Part shown: piece after piece, positions 8,736 to 17,507 of the stretch
Position numbering within the stretch: position 1 is the first letter of the stretch
Layout: each line of letters begins with the position of its first letter
DNA from: Alphaproteobacteria bacterium
GTDB taxonomy: Bacteria; Pseudomonadota; Alphaproteobacteria; Puniceispirillales; Puniceispirillaceae
Length of the DNA stretch: 64,000 nucleotides
Reading direction: 5' to 3'
NCBI GenBank assembly: GCA_012269555.1
Contig: JAAXKA010000088.1
Coordinates: 40,851 to 104,850 of the forward strand
Notes under the pieces: model-generated
What the model was told of the DNA's origin: nothing
The model's input: only the letters and a program-made list of their open reading frames with translations
The model's database searches: none
Position numbers and translations under genes: made by a program

Positions 8736-8806
8736 AAGACTTTATTAAAAGTCTTCCCCCAGACTGGAGGTCTCGGTTTTCCTACTTTCCGAGGCCTCCT
8801 ACTTTT
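8736..8806 (+). ncRNA. candidate small structured RNA or complex terminator
   Basis: Two hairpins lie back to back. The first pairs AAGACTTT (8736-8743) with AAAGTCTT (8748-8755) around an ATTA loop. The second pairs GGAGGTCTCGG (8766-8776) with CCGAGGCCTCC (8789-8799) with one G-U pair and a 12-base loop, then runs into TACTTTT. A TATATA at 8728-8733 is placed as a -10 box for a start near the first hairpin, though no good -35 is seen at 17 bases. A roughly 70-nt sRNA ending in its own terminator, or a terminator for fni, would both fit. Confidence 0.4.
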
Positions 8807-9038
8807 AAACATGATGTTTAAAGATTAATCATTTTGTATCGTCTTTTAGATTACAATCTATGATTTCACAATGTAAGATTATATTTTGTAACTTAGAAAA
8901 AAAATTAGATGCCAAATTCACTAATTTTAAATTAATTGGATAGCGGTAATTAATTTTTGATTAATAATTCCTTCGCCTTAAAACATTTAAAGGACAAGAA
9001 TGGATTTAATTGTGTTACTCAAAATGCTTGCTTTAAAT

Positions 9039-9052
9039 ATAGTTTAAACTAT
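9039..9052. promoter_or_regulatory. 14-bp perfect palindrome upstream of the lactate dehydrogenase-like gene
   Basis: ATAGTTTAAACTAT is a perfect inverted repeat ending 70 bases before the predicted start codon. It is at the position expected for an operator of a dimeric regulator. No regulator gene is adjacent and the factor is unknown. Confidence 0.3.
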
Positions 9053-9122
9053 GTTTTACAAGAGTATTTTCAACTTTCTATGGTAGGAAATAAAAAAGTT
9101 TTCAGCGATAAGGTTTTAAGAT

Positions 9123-10289
9123 TTGACAACTAAGTTAATGTCAAAATTCCCAAGAATTAGTGATCTAGAGCCAGCCGCTGCTAGAAACATTCCCCCATTT
9201 ATACATGCATATCTTGAGGCCGGCACTGGAAATGGACATGCTATGTCTCGCAATCGAAAAGCTTTAGACAAAGTTACATTCACCCCCGAATTAATGCATG
9301 GAAGGTTTGTTCCCAATCTAGAAACTAAGTTTTTGGGTCAAACATTTTCAATGCCATTTGGTGTTGCCCCCATTGGATTATCTTCTATGATTTGGCCTCT
9401 ATCCGAACATCACCTAGCGGCAATGGCAGCAAAATTAAATATACCCTATACACTAAGTACTGTTGCAGGAGCAAGCATTGAAGATATTGGAAGTAAAAGT
9501 GATGGATTTGGCTGGTTTCAATTATATGCGCCACACAGCCGTGAAATTATGTGCTCTTTATTAGAGAGAGCAGCGAATTCAAATATGCAGGTTTTGGTAG
9601 TTACTGGAGATGTGCCTGGGCCTAGTCGACGAGAAGATATGCGAAAAGCTGGGGCCCCCATTGGTTCTAGAAATGCAACTAAAATGAACTTAAGAATGCT
9701 TTTACAAATCTTGCAGCATCCAAGATGGGCTCTGGCTGCATTGGAACTAAAAGGCAAACTCCGTTTTAAAAATATGGAACCCTATGTCCCCAGAGACAAC
9801 TCAAAGCCTATATCAGAATTTATAGGAGAACAGCTTAACGGTTCATTAACTTGGGAATATTTGTCAGAAATTAGAAAACATTGGAAAGGCAAATTACTCT
9901 TGAAAGGCGTAATGCAAAAATCAGACGCGATGAAAGCTGTTGATATAGGTGTTGATGGGATAGTGGTTTCAAACCATGGCGGCAGACAGTTTGACGGGAA
10001 CCCTGCTTCTATATCTGCTCTACCCTCAATACGCCAAGCAGTCGGACCTAAATATCCACTTGTTTTTGATAGCGGAATCCGGTCTGGTCTTGATATACTT
10101 AGAGCCCTGGCATTAGGAGCAGATTTTGTTCTTGTTGGGAGACCATTTTTATATGGTTTAGCTGCTATTGGAACACACGGCGGAAAACATGTTGCACAAA
10201 TACTTGAAGAGGAAATCATCAACGCGCTTCTTCAAATAGGAGCAAAAAACATAACTGAATTACGCCAGCGCCTAGATTTAAAAAATTAA
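9123..10289 (+). CDS. lldD: FMN-dependent alpha-hydroxy acid dehydrogenase (L-lactate dehydrogenase-like)
   Basis: This 388-residue flavoenzyme has the family pattern: FQLYAPHSRE, VVTGDVPGPSRREDMRKAG, GIVVSNHGGRQFDG with the catalytic histidine, and DSGIRSGLDILRALALGAD for FMN phosphate. It oxidises L-lactate or a similar 2-hydroxy acid and passes electrons to the respiratory chain; exact substrate is uncertain. The start is taken as TTG because AAGG lies 9 bases upstream; an ATG at 9138 is the alternative. Its stop codon overlaps the stop of the convergent helicase gene in a shared TTAA. Confidence 0.85.
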   Translation: MTTKLMSKFPRISDLEPAAARNIPPFIHAYLEAGTGNGHAMSRNRKALDKVTFTPELMHGRFVPNLETKFLGQTFSMPFGVAPIGLSSMIWPLSEHHLAAMAAKLNIPYTLSTVAGASIEDIGSKSDGFGWFQLYAPHSREIMCSLLERAANSNMQVLVVTGDVPGPSRREDMRKAGAPIGSRNATKMNLRMLLQILQHPRWALAALELKGKLRFKNMEPYVPRDNSKPISEFIGEQLNGSLTWEYLSEIRKHWKGKLLLKGVMQKSDAMKAVDIGVDGIVVSNHGGRQFDGNPASISALPSIRQAVGPKYPLVFDSGIRSGLDILRALALGADFVLVGRPFLYGLAAIGTHGGKHVAQILEEEIINALLQIGAKNITELRQRLDLKN

Positions 10290-12265
10290 AATTTATTGCG
10301 CCGCAACGGCGCCTTGCCCCCACCCATTGTAGTTGATATCTTTCTCTTTTTAGTCTTGTTTTTTCCTGACTGCCGAAAAGCTATACCTTTTCCTTTTTTA
10401 TCCTGACTTTGATTAGATTGGCCTAACTTCAAATCATGAGGAGCCTGCTTATGCATTGCTTGATTTCCAAAATGAGTTTTCTCTGTATTCGCTTTTTTTG
10501 GCTTTCTCTTATTTTTTTTAAAATCTAATTCACCTGAAACTGCTTTGCTTTTCTTTGATTTAGACTTTTTCTTATTTTCTAAAGATAGTTTGACGTTTTT
10601 TTTAGTAGAAAGCTCGGATGAGCCTGCATGATTACTACTCCTCCTAGAAGAAGAAAACTTGCGCTTTCGAACCAGCTGTATGCGCTCTGGTGCCGCCTGC
10701 ATTTGTTTTATTTGAATTTTTTCTTCTAGCAAAAAATCAGGGCCAATTTCGGCAAGTAATTGCTGAACGCCATTTGATGCAATTTCAACAAATGTTAAGG
10801 AATTATGTATCTGAATATCCCCAATCAAGGACTTATCCATATTTCCAACTCGACATAACATAGCAACAAGCCACCTAGGTTCTGCATTATCCCTGTAGCC
10901 AACTGATAATTCAAACCAGCTTGAATTAGAAAAATCAGCAGGTCCTATTGCATTAGAAACTGTTAATTCTTCTGGTGCTGATTTTCCAGCCATTTGACTA
11001 CGAACAAATGCAGATGCAATCGCTTCAATTGGGAATTTTTGCAGTATCCTCTGGGCTATCTCCACTTCTGAAGCATCTGCTGGGCTAGTTAACAACTCAG
11101 ACTTAAGTAAGCTAATTCTGTCTTTTTCAATTATTTGGTCTGCAGATGGTGGGGTTACCCAGCTAGGTTCAATACCATTGCTCTCAAACATTCTCTCTAC
11201 TTTTTTAAAATTTCTATTTGGGATTAATACAACAGAAACACCCTTACGTCCTGCACGACCAGTGCGACCAGACCTATGCAACATTGCTTCATTACTTTGA
11301 GGCAAGTCGGCGTGGATAACTAACTCAAGATTAGGTAAATCGATACCTCTAGCTGCAACATCCGTCGCTACACAAACATTTGCTTTCCCGACTCGCATAG
11401 ATTGTAGAGCAAAGTTTCGCTCTTTTTGCGAGAGTTCTCCCGATAACGCTACAACAGAAAATCCACGATTAGTCAACCTTGACGCTAAATGAGTAACAGC
11501 AGCCCTTGTATTACAAAACACAATCGCTCCAGATACATCATGATATCGAAGTAAGTTGACAACCGCTTTGTCTCTATCGGAAGGTTGAATCTTAATAGCA
11601 TGATAGCTAATGTCTAAATGCTGCGATTTTTTTGAAGAGACAGAAATACGAACTGATTCTTTCTGGTAGGTTTTAGCTAATTTAACAATTTGAGTTGGAA
11701 CAGTAGCTGAAAACAACAAAGTCCTTCGTTCAACAGGTGCCTTCCCTAAGATAAAAGTTAAATCTTCACGAAATCCCATATCTAGCATTTCATCAGCTTC
11801 ATCAAGAACAACAGCCTTTATGTCTGACAAACTTAATACACCTCGTTCAATATGGTCTCTTATTCTGCCTGGGGTTCCAACAACAATGTGCGCACCACTT
11901 TCTAACGTTCTTCGCTCAGCTCGTGGATCCATACCCCCAACACAAGAGGCAAATTGCGCCTTGGTGCGAACATATAGCCACTCAAGCTCTTTTCTTACCT
12001 GCAAAGCTAATTCTCTTGTTGGTGCAATTATTATTGCAAGAGGTATTTTTGGGCGATCAAATTCCATTTTTTCAGCAAGTAATGTACTAGCAATAGAAAT
12101 TCCAAAAGCAAGTGTTTTTCCTGAACCAGTTTGAGCAGATACAAGAAGATCAGAATTTGCATCCTCAATTTTAAGTATAGCCTCTTGTACAGGTGTCAAC
12201 GTAATATAACTTCGTGCTGACATTGCTTCTGCGAGGGCAGAATGAATTTTGGTCTGATTTGACAT
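10286..12265 (-). CDS. DEAD-box ATP-dependent RNA helicase
   Basis: This 659-residue protein has the Q motif (TPVQEAIL), Walker A AQTGSGKT at 44-51, APTREL, TPGR, DEAD at 155-158, SAT at 186-188, ARGID and HRSGRTGRAG. After the two RecA domains comes a domain like the DbpA/DeaD RNA-binding domain, then a very lysine-rich tail of about 120 residues. The family unwinds rRNA during ribosome assembly or mRNA in the cold. The start MSNQTKIH is chosen over an ATG 30 bases upstream because it matches the usual short N-terminus. The closest known relatives are probably DeaD/CsdA. Confidence 0.93.
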   Translation of the reverse strand: MSNQTKIHSALAEAMSARSYITLTPVQEAILKIEDANSDLLVSAQTGSGKTLAFGISIASTLLAEKMEFDRPKIPLAIIIAPTRELALQVRKELEWLYVRTKAQFASCVGGMDPRAERRTLESGAHIVVGTPGRIRDHIERGVLSLSDIKAVVLDEADEMLDMGFREDLTFILGKAPVERRTLLFSATVPTQIVKLAKTYQKESVRISVSSKKSQHLDISYHAIKIQPSDRDKAVVNLLRYHDVSGAIVFCNTRAAVTHLASRLTNRGFSVVALSGELSQKERNFALQSMRVGKANVCVATDVAARGIDLPNLELVIHADLPQSNEAMLHRSGRTGRAGRKGVSVVLIPNRNFKKVERMFESNGIEPSWVTPPSADQIIEKDRISLLKSELLTSPADASEVEIAQRILQKFPIEAIASAFVRSQMAGKSAPEELTVSNAIGPADFSNSSWFELSVGYRDNAEPRWLVAMLCRVGNMDKSLIGDIQIHNSLTFVEIASNGVQQLLAEIGPDFLLEEKIQIKQMQAAPERIQLVRKRKFSSSRRSSNHAGSSELSTKKNVKLSLENKKKSKSKKSKAVSGELDFKKNKRKPKKANTEKTHFGNQAMHKQAPHDLKLGQSNQSQDKKGKGIAFRQSGKNKTKKRKISTTMGGGKAPLRRNKF

Positions 12266-12607
12266 AAAATTTCTCTCGAACTGGGTGACTGCCACCTAAA
12301 ACCACGCTGTTATTTCCTAAAACATAATTAAACTAATCTTTAACTACAGGTTACAGCATGAAACACTTCCAGTTGAATACGCTCTGTAGTCCTTGCTGTC
12401 AAAGATTATTCATTTGGGAAGGGGCAATGAATTGTTTCACAAAATTATGAGTTAAATGGGACAATAAAATCTGTCATCCATATAAATTTGTTATAGGTAA
12501 TAAATAAAAATTCATAATTTTTTTAAAATTTCACTTCCTCAATATATTAATACAAACTAAACATATAGTTAAGAATATAATTGCCAACTTGTTTATTGAA
12601 CGAGAAG
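12266..12607. other. divergent intergenic region between helicase and hisI
   Basis: Both flanking genes point away from this stretch, so it should carry two promoters and the helicase leader. On the minus strand the leader is long. I saw a small GGTGACTGCCACC hairpin at 12284-12296, but no tRNA, no riboswitch and no convincing open frame. Confidence 0.4.
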
Positions 12608-12988
12608 ATGATGATAGAATCCATTGACCAATTAAAATTTAATATAGATGGCTTGATTCCTGCAGTTGCGCAGCAATGGGATAGTGGTGAGATTTTAATG
12701 ATGGCATGGATGTCTAAACAAACATTGCTAAAATCATTGGAACAAAAAAAGGCTATTTATTACTCCCGCTCTAGACAAACTGAATGGCGCAAAGGCGACA
12801 CATCTGGAAATATTCAAATAATAAAAGAAATTCGCACAGACTGTGATAACGATTGCATTTTGCTTTTAGTAGACCAAAAAGGTGCAGCTTGTCACAAAAA
12901 TACCAGAAGTTGCTTTACAAAACTGCTGTCTGAGACAGGTCTTAAAAATAACGCTGAAACAGCATACCCAACATTTAAGGTTATTTGA
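12608..12988 (+). CDS. hisI: phosphoribosyl-AMP cyclohydrolase
   Basis: This 126-residue enzyme catalyses the third step of histidine synthesis, opening the purine ring of PR-AMP. The metal-binding cysteines are visible at 79 and 83 (DCDNDC) and 95 (GAACH), preceded by YYSRSRQTEWRKGDTSGN, the family signature. It stands alone, without hisE fused or other his genes nearby. The ATG at 12608 follows a GAGAAG site very closely; ATG 12611 is equally possible. An open TTG-led extension to 12581 is unlikely. Confidence 0.92.
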   Translation: MMIESIDQLKFNIDGLIPAVAQQWDSGEILMMAWMSKQTLLKSLEQKKAIYYSRSRQTEWRKGDTSGNIQIIKEIRTDCDNDCILLLVDQKGAACHKNTRSCFTKLLSETGLKNNAETAYPTFKVI

Positions 12989-13003
12989 GAATATTAGCCA
13001 AAT

Positions 13004-13465
13004 TTAATTACTCTCTTCTAAGTGCCACCTTTTCTTAGCTGCTTTGTCATTCTCCCGCTCGGAAACCCAAGTTCTACCATCTTTTGTTTCTTCAGCCTTC
13101 CAAAATGGAGCATCTGTTTTTAAATAATCCATAATATATTGGCATCCATCAAAGGCAGCGTGTCGATGCGCTGAAGCGCATCCAACAAATACAATCATCT
13201 CCTCCGGTTTAAGTCTTCCAACACGGTGAACAATTGTGATCGAGTCTATTGGCCATTCTTTTTTTGCTTTCTGCGCTATCTCTTCAAGAGTTGCTTCTGA
13301 CATTCCTGGATAATGTTCTAATGTTAAAGAAATTAGTGAGCTATCTTTTGAGCTATCTCTTACCATCCCACAAAAAGTTGCGATGGCCCCAATTGACTTC
13401 GAACTCAATTGCTTAATCTCTGCTGTAACGTCAAACTCCTCGTTTTGTATAGAAATTTTAATCAA
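13004..13465 (-). CDS. moaE: molybdopterin synthase catalytic subunit
   Basis: The 153-residue protein has the MoaE pattern: ATFCGMVRD, LEHYPGMSE, ITIVHRVGRL, CASAHRHAAFDGCQYIMD, and KTDAPFWKAE with the catalytic lysine. With MoaD it inserts two sulfurs into precursor Z to form molybdopterin. It is the last gene of the moaA-mobB-moeA-moaD-moaE operon, one base after moaD. Confidence 0.95.
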   Translation of the reverse strand: MIKISIQNEEFDVTAEIKQLSSKSIGAIATFCGMVRDSSKDSSLISLTLEHYPGMSEATLEEIAQKAKKEWPIDSITIVHRVGRLKPEEMIVFVGCASAHRHAAFDGCQYIMDYLKTDAPFWKAEETKDGRTWVSERENDKAAKKRWHLEESN

Positions 13466-13466
13466 T

Positions 13467-13718
13467 TCAGCCCCCTGTCACAGGTGGGAAGAAAGCAACT
13501 TCATCGGCATCTGCCACTTCTGAGTCGTTAGCAACAAATTTTTGGTTTTTTGCTGCTCTTATTGAGCTTAAATCTTGGAAAGCTCGTCTATGCCCATCTG
13601 ATTGATCTTTTAAATACTGAGCAAGTTGCTCAATTGTTTTAACAGTTTTAGGACAAGAAATATCCTCATAAGGATAACCAATATAGTCTCTCACCCATGC
13701 AAAATAATAAACTTTCAT
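13467..13718 (-). CDS. moaD: molybdopterin synthase sulfur carrier subunit
   Basis: The 83-residue ubiquitin-like protein ends in FFPPVTGG, with the C-terminal Gly-Gly that carries the thiocarboxylate. The start at MKVYYFAW is chosen because its ATG overlaps the moeA stop as ATGA and a GGAAAG site lies at ideal distance; an ATG six bases upstream is worse placed. It partners with MoaE directly downstream. Confidence 0.93.
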   Translation of the reverse strand: MKVYYFAWVRDYIGYPYEDISCPKTVKTIEQLAQYLKDQSDGHRRAFQDLSSIRAAKNQKFVANDSEVADADEVAFFPPVTGG

Positions 13719-14956
13719 AAACATCTTTCCATAAATGGCAAAAAATTAAGAAACATTCCAGGCTCGACTCCTGAATTTTCAATTGGAATCTCTACCAGAC
13801 CATCTGCGCCAGTGAGAGAAGAAATAACACCAGCGCCTTTTCTGCCATACAAATCTATACATGTTTTACCATCTTTGTCTTGCACAAGCCTCGCTCTTAA
13901 ATACTCTGCTCTATTTTCTGATTTAGTATGACGAAATAGAACTGGCAGGGCAATACGGAGTGGGTTACTGACAGACCCACATTGCAAGTAATCCAATAAA
14001 GGAGCTACAATTAAACGATAACATACGAAGGTAGCTACAGGATTTCCCGGTAGACAGATCACTAGCTGATGATTTCTTTTTCCGACAGCCATCGGTCTAC
14101 CTGGCTTCATCGCAATTCGCCAAAACACTACCTCAAAGCCTAAAGAAGCAAGGACTTCTTGTGTATGGTCCTCTATACCCTGTGATGCACCGCCTGTGGA
14201 AATAACTATATTATTTTCACTAAGCGCTTTCTCATATCCCTCCTGCAGTGAGGTTTTATCATCTATAATTATTCCATAATCAGAACAACAATGATTATCT
14301 TTGGTAACCATTGCTTTTAGCATTGGCCTATTAGTATCATAAAGTTGTCCAGGCTTTAAGACTGCTTTGGTATTAGACGCATCCATTACCTCATCGCCGG
14401 TAGATAAAACTCCTATCGATAATTCTGAGTAACAGAATATTTTTGATCTCCCAATCGCTGATAACTGACCAATATCTGCTGCCGAAATTCTTTGACCATC
14501 TTTTATTATCACCTCTCCTTTTCTAAGGTTTTCGCCAGCCATGCGGATATTTAAACCCTTTTTGGGACCAAAAGGTATTCTAACCCTTTTTTTTTCTTCT
14601 AAAATGCAGTTTTCTTGCATCACGATACAATTCAGTTCTTCTGGTACTATTGCGCCAGTAAAGATAGCAACTGCTTGTCCGGGCAATAGCTTTCCCGAAT
14701 AAGGATGCCCTGCTCTAATTTCTGCAACTATGTCATATACATGATTAGGATGAGAAGTGGACCATTCATAGTGGAATGCAAACCCATCTACAGCTGCATT
14801 ATTAGTTGTAGGAAGCGAAAGGGGGCTATAAATGTGTTCAGCGCAAATTCTGCCATTTGCGGAGCATAGGCTAATTTCTTCACGCCTTCCCAAAGGGGTT
14901 ATGGATTTTTGCAATAAGCTCGTGACTTCGGATATTGACTTTTCGTTTTCTACCAT
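13715..14956 (-). CDS. moeA: molybdopterin molybdenumtransferase
   Basis: This 413-residue MoeA-type protein has the N-terminal segment TTNNAAVDGFAF, IFTGAIVPEELNCIVMQE, LSTGDEV, and a MogA-like central domain with STGGASQGIEDHT and KPGRPMAVG followed by GNPVA. It inserts molybdate into adenylated molybdopterin. It lies between mobB (17-base gap) and moaD (4-base overlap), so it is translated within the operon. Confidence 0.95.
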   Translation of the reverse strand: MVENEKSISEVTSLLQKSITPLGRREEISLCSANGRICAEHIYSPLSLPTTNNAAVDGFAFHYEWSTSHPNHVYDIVAEIRAGHPYSGKLLPGQAVAIFTGAIVPEELNCIVMQENCILEEKKRVRIPFGPKKGLNIRMAGENLRKGEVIIKDGQRISAADIGQLSAIGRSKIFCYSELSIGVLSTGDEVMDASNTKAVLKPGQLYDTNRPMLKAMVTKDNHCCSDYGIIIDDKTSLQEGYEKALSENNIVISTGGASQGIEDHTQEVLASLGFEVVFWRIAMKPGRPMAVGKRNHQLVICLPGNPVATFVCYRLIVAPLLDYLQCGSVSNPLRIALPVLFRHTKSENRAEYLRARLVQDKDGKTCIDLYGRKGAGVISSLTGADGLVEIPIENSGVEPGMFLNFLPFMERCL

Positions 14957-14973
14957 TACTAATCTAAAATATC

Positions 14974-15528
14974 CTAAAATTTAATGCCCACAGTAGAAAT
15001 AATGAAATCAGCGATTTTCTGTATTTCATTCAGGTGAAATCGTGGTATGGGAAGGTCAAGTATATCATCATCAGTTACCATGGCTAATATCGTTTCATCC
15101 TGCAAATATAACAGAGGAGATTGGTTTGACTTTTGCCAAATCTCTAATTTAGGAATGAACTCTTTTTTAAATCCTTCCACAAGAACAAGTCTTGCAGGCT
15201 CAAGGCGACTCAGTAGTGATTTTAAGCTTGGCTCCTCCTCACTACGATTTTCAGTAAAAAGAGCTGAGCGTGTAACTGAAGATACTAGTACTTGACGAGA
15301 GCCAGCCACGCGAAGACGATAGCTATCTTTTCCTTCATGATCTGCTTCAAAATTATGATGGGCATGTTTCACAACAGCTATTTCAATATTTTTTTGATAA
15401 AAATAATCAATTAATTTTTCTGCTAGAGTTGTTTTTCCAGAACCTGAGTAACCAGCAAATCCAAAAATAGCCCCATGTCCAGTCGTTCTAGAAAGAGACA
15501 GCATATCATCTAGAACAGCGCTATTCAT
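14974..15528 (-). CDS. mobB: molybdopterin-guanine dinucleotide biosynthesis protein B
   Basis: The 184-residue P-loop protein has Walker A GYSGSGKTTLAEKLI at about residues 26-40 and KHAHHNFEADHEGKDSYR, the MobB signature, then LVLVEGFKKE. MobB is a GTP-binding helper in attaching nucleotides to molybdopterin. Only five bases separate it from moaA upstream. A separate mobA is absent from this operon; a MobA-like domain occurs at 26513-28138. Confidence 0.92.
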   Translation of the reverse strand: MNSAVLDDMLSLSRTTGHGAIFGFAGYSGSGKTTLAEKLIDYFYQKNIEIAVVKHAHHNFEADHEGKDSYRLRVAGSRQVLVSSVTRSALFTENRSEEEPSLKSLLSRLEPARLVLVEGFKKEFIPKLEIWQKSNQSPLLYLQDETILAMVTDDDILDLPIPRFHLNEIQKIADFIISTVGIKF

Positions 15529-15533
15529 AAAAT

Positions 15534-16538
15534 TTATCCTCCAGTGACACTCATATGTCTTGAGACGGCCTTATTAGATAATCCTCTCTCTATCATAAAA
15601 TCATGCCCAAGAGGTTTACGACCTATTGCCTCTAAAATGGCAGACTTTAATCTGTCTTTGCCACCAGAACGTAAAGCAACAGCAAGATTGGTATTATCAT
15701 CTTGTCCAAGACATAAATATAATTTACCGGTGCAAGTCATTCTAACCCGGTTGCAGCTTTCACAAAAATTGTGTGTTAATGGTGTTATAAGTCCAAGTCG
15801 GTTTCCTGTATTTGCTACATCAAAATATCTTGCTGGACCTGGAGATTGGTGATTGCTCTGAATTAAGCTAAATTGCTGCGATAGTTTTTGGTATATCTCA
15901 CTAACTGAAATATACTGTTCTAATCTATTTTCACTGCCAATATCACCCATAGGCATAACTTCGATTATGGTCATATCAAAATTTTGTTCTCCTGCCCAAT
16001 TCAGCATTGAGGAGAGCTCATCATCATTAATACCCTTTAATGCAACCGTATTTAGCTTAATTTTTAAACCAGCCTTTTTTGCAACATCTAATCCATTTAA
16101 AACAACATCAAGTTTTCCCCATCTGGTAATTCGTTCAAATTTTTCTGGGTCTAATGTATCAATTGATACATTAATACGCCTTACACCTGCTTCAAATAAT
16201 AGGTCTGAAAATTTATGTAACTGACTTCCATTTGTGGTGATGGTGATTTCTTCTAGTTTTCCTTTTTTTACATGTGTACCCAGATGTTTTATCAAGTGCA
16301 TAATATTTCTTCTTACAAGTGGCTCTCCTCCTGTAAGACGTATCTTTTTTGTGCCAAGTTCAATAAAGCTATCACAAACAATTGCTATTTCTTCCAATGT
16401 CAAAAGATCTTTTTTTGGTAAAAAAGTCATTTGCTCCGACATGCAATAAACACATCTAAAATCACATCTATCTGTTACCGATATTCTCACGTAATCTACA
16501 ATACGACCAAATGGATCTATAAGCTGATTTTGTTGCAT
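15534..16538 (-). CDS. moaA: GTP 3',8-cyclase (radical SAM)
   Basis: This 334-residue radical SAM enzyme starts the molybdopterin pathway from GTP. The SAM cluster cysteines are C25, C29 and C32 (CDFRCVYC). The second, GTP-binding cluster uses C259, C262 and C276. LTGGEPLVRR follows the first cluster, and the chain ends with the functionally important Gly-Gly (SVTGG). It is the first gene of the five-gene operon. Its partner moaC is not in the window. Confidence 0.96.
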   Translation of the reverse strand: MQQNQLIDPFGRIVDYVRISVTDRCDFRCVYCMSEQMTFLPKKDLLTLEEIAIVCDSFIELGTKKIRLTGGEPLVRRNIMHLIKHLGTHVKKGKLEEITITTNGSQLHKFSDLLFEAGVRRINVSIDTLDPEKFERITRWGKLDVVLNGLDVAKKAGLKIKLNTVALKGINDDELSSMLNWAGEQNFDMTIIEVMPMGDIGSENRLEQYISVSEIYQKLSQQFSLIQSNHQSPGPARYFDVANTGNRLGLITPLTHNFCESCNRVRMTCTGKLYLCLGQDDNTNLAVALRSGGKDRLKSAILEAIGRKPLGHDFMIERGLSNKAVSRHMSVTGG

Positions 16539-16670
16539 TTGATTATTCCATTAAAATACGAATTTTTACTTGTTAAATTTTTTACCACTTTCAAGAAACC
16601 CATTTTTTTATATGGTTTATCTTATTTAAGGTTTTCAGTCATGGTTATTGTTACCCTTAAGAGTAGTTTG

Positions 16671-17507
16671 TTAAATAACCGTATCAACCACCTTTGCTTT
16701 GGACAGCCTTTCATAATTTTCTATAAGTTGCTTAGCTTTTTTTAAAATAGGTTTATCAATCATTTTTCCTTCGTGCTGCAACACCGCCTGTTCAGCGCTT
16801 GCCTCAACTAATTTCTTAGCGTTGTCATATTCTTCTTTACTAGGCAAAAATACAGACTGGGCTGTTTTGACCTGGCTTGGGTGAATAAGCATTTTTCCTC
16901 CAAATCCACGTTTTTTTGCATCATTGCAATCCAATCTCAGCTGATCAATATCTGATATATCTGCTGTAACACAATCAAGTGGAGCTGCTTTGCCGTGCAA
17001 TTTACTTTGCAATACAAGTTCAGCTCTATATGGAGCTAATACTGAGAGGTCAGCCTCACAACCCAAATCAGTTGAAAAATCAAAATGACCAAATGCACAC
17101 CCCATTACATTTTTATGTTGCATTAATTCACTTATTGCTGCTAACCCTCTTACTGTTTCAATTAGGCATAAAATATGCCTATTTGTTTTATGGAGCGATA
17201 ACCATTGAGTTATTGCACTTGGGTCTTCCGATTTGGAAAGCATAATTCCCACCTCACCACATTGTTCTATGCAATCAAGGTCATCCTTTACATGAGGACT
17301 ATCTAAATCGTTGACACGCACAAAAATATTTGTGTTCTTTCTGCTAAATTTAACCAAATTATTCCTTGCTGCTTCTTTTTGAGATTCAGATACTGAATCT
17401 TCCAAATCAATGATTATTGTATCTGCACCAGATTGAAGAGCCTGCTCAAATCTATCAAACCGGATACCAGGCACAAATAAAGGTGTTATTGGCATAAAAT
17501 TTTTCAA
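16671..17507 (-). CDS. CitE-like acyl-CoA lyase (HpcH/HpaI aldolase family)
   Basis: The 278-residue TIM-barrel protein has LFVPGIRFDRFEQAL, IIDLEDSVSESQK, IFVRVND, LIETVRGLAAISEL and FGHFDFSTDLG, the metal- and CoA-binding pattern of CitE, malyl-CoA and citramalyl-CoA lyases. The TTG start is supported by GGAGG (17515-17519) 7 bases upstream and by a 4-base overlap with the hydratase stop; the ATG at 17495 would be 19 bases from that site. Coupling to a MaoC-type hydratase suggests cleavage of the hydratase product, for example citramalyl-CoA or beta-methylmalyl-CoA. That substrate is inference. Confidence 0.87.
   Translation of the reverse strand: MKNFMPITPLFVPGIRFDRFEQALQSGADTIIIDLEDSVSESQKEAARNNLVKFSRKNTNIFVRVNDLDSPHVKDDLDCIEQCGEVGIMLSKSEDPSAITQWLSLHKTNRHILCLIETVRGLAAISELMQHKNVMGCAFGHFDFSTDLGCEADLSVLAPYRAELVLQSKLHGKAAPLDCVTADISDIDQLRLDCNDAKKRGFGGKMLIHPSQVKTAQSVFLPSKEEYDNAKKLVEASAEQAVLQHEGKMIDKPILKKAKQLIENYERLSKAKVVDTVI

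Larger units (their letters stand above)
8660..9122. other. structured, gene-free region between fni and the lactate dehydrogenase-like gene
   Basis: No open frame here looks real. The region holds an inverted repeat (AACGGTTTT at 8664-8672 with AAAACCGTT at 8704-8712), two adjacent hairpins at 8736-8799 listed separately, a TAGATT-AC-AATCTA inverted repeat at 8847-8860, and a 14-bp palindrome at 9039-9052. Such density suggests regulatory or small-RNA content. Confidence 0.6.

Noticed and set aside
9782..10222. Long antisense open frame inside the lactate dehydrogenase-like gene
   Set aside because: It mirrors a well-conserved coding frame and shows no protein family features.
12266..12340. 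tRNA-like T-loop (GTTCGA) on the minus strand before the helicase
   Set aside because: No acceptor stem, D-arm or anticodon arm can be formed around it.
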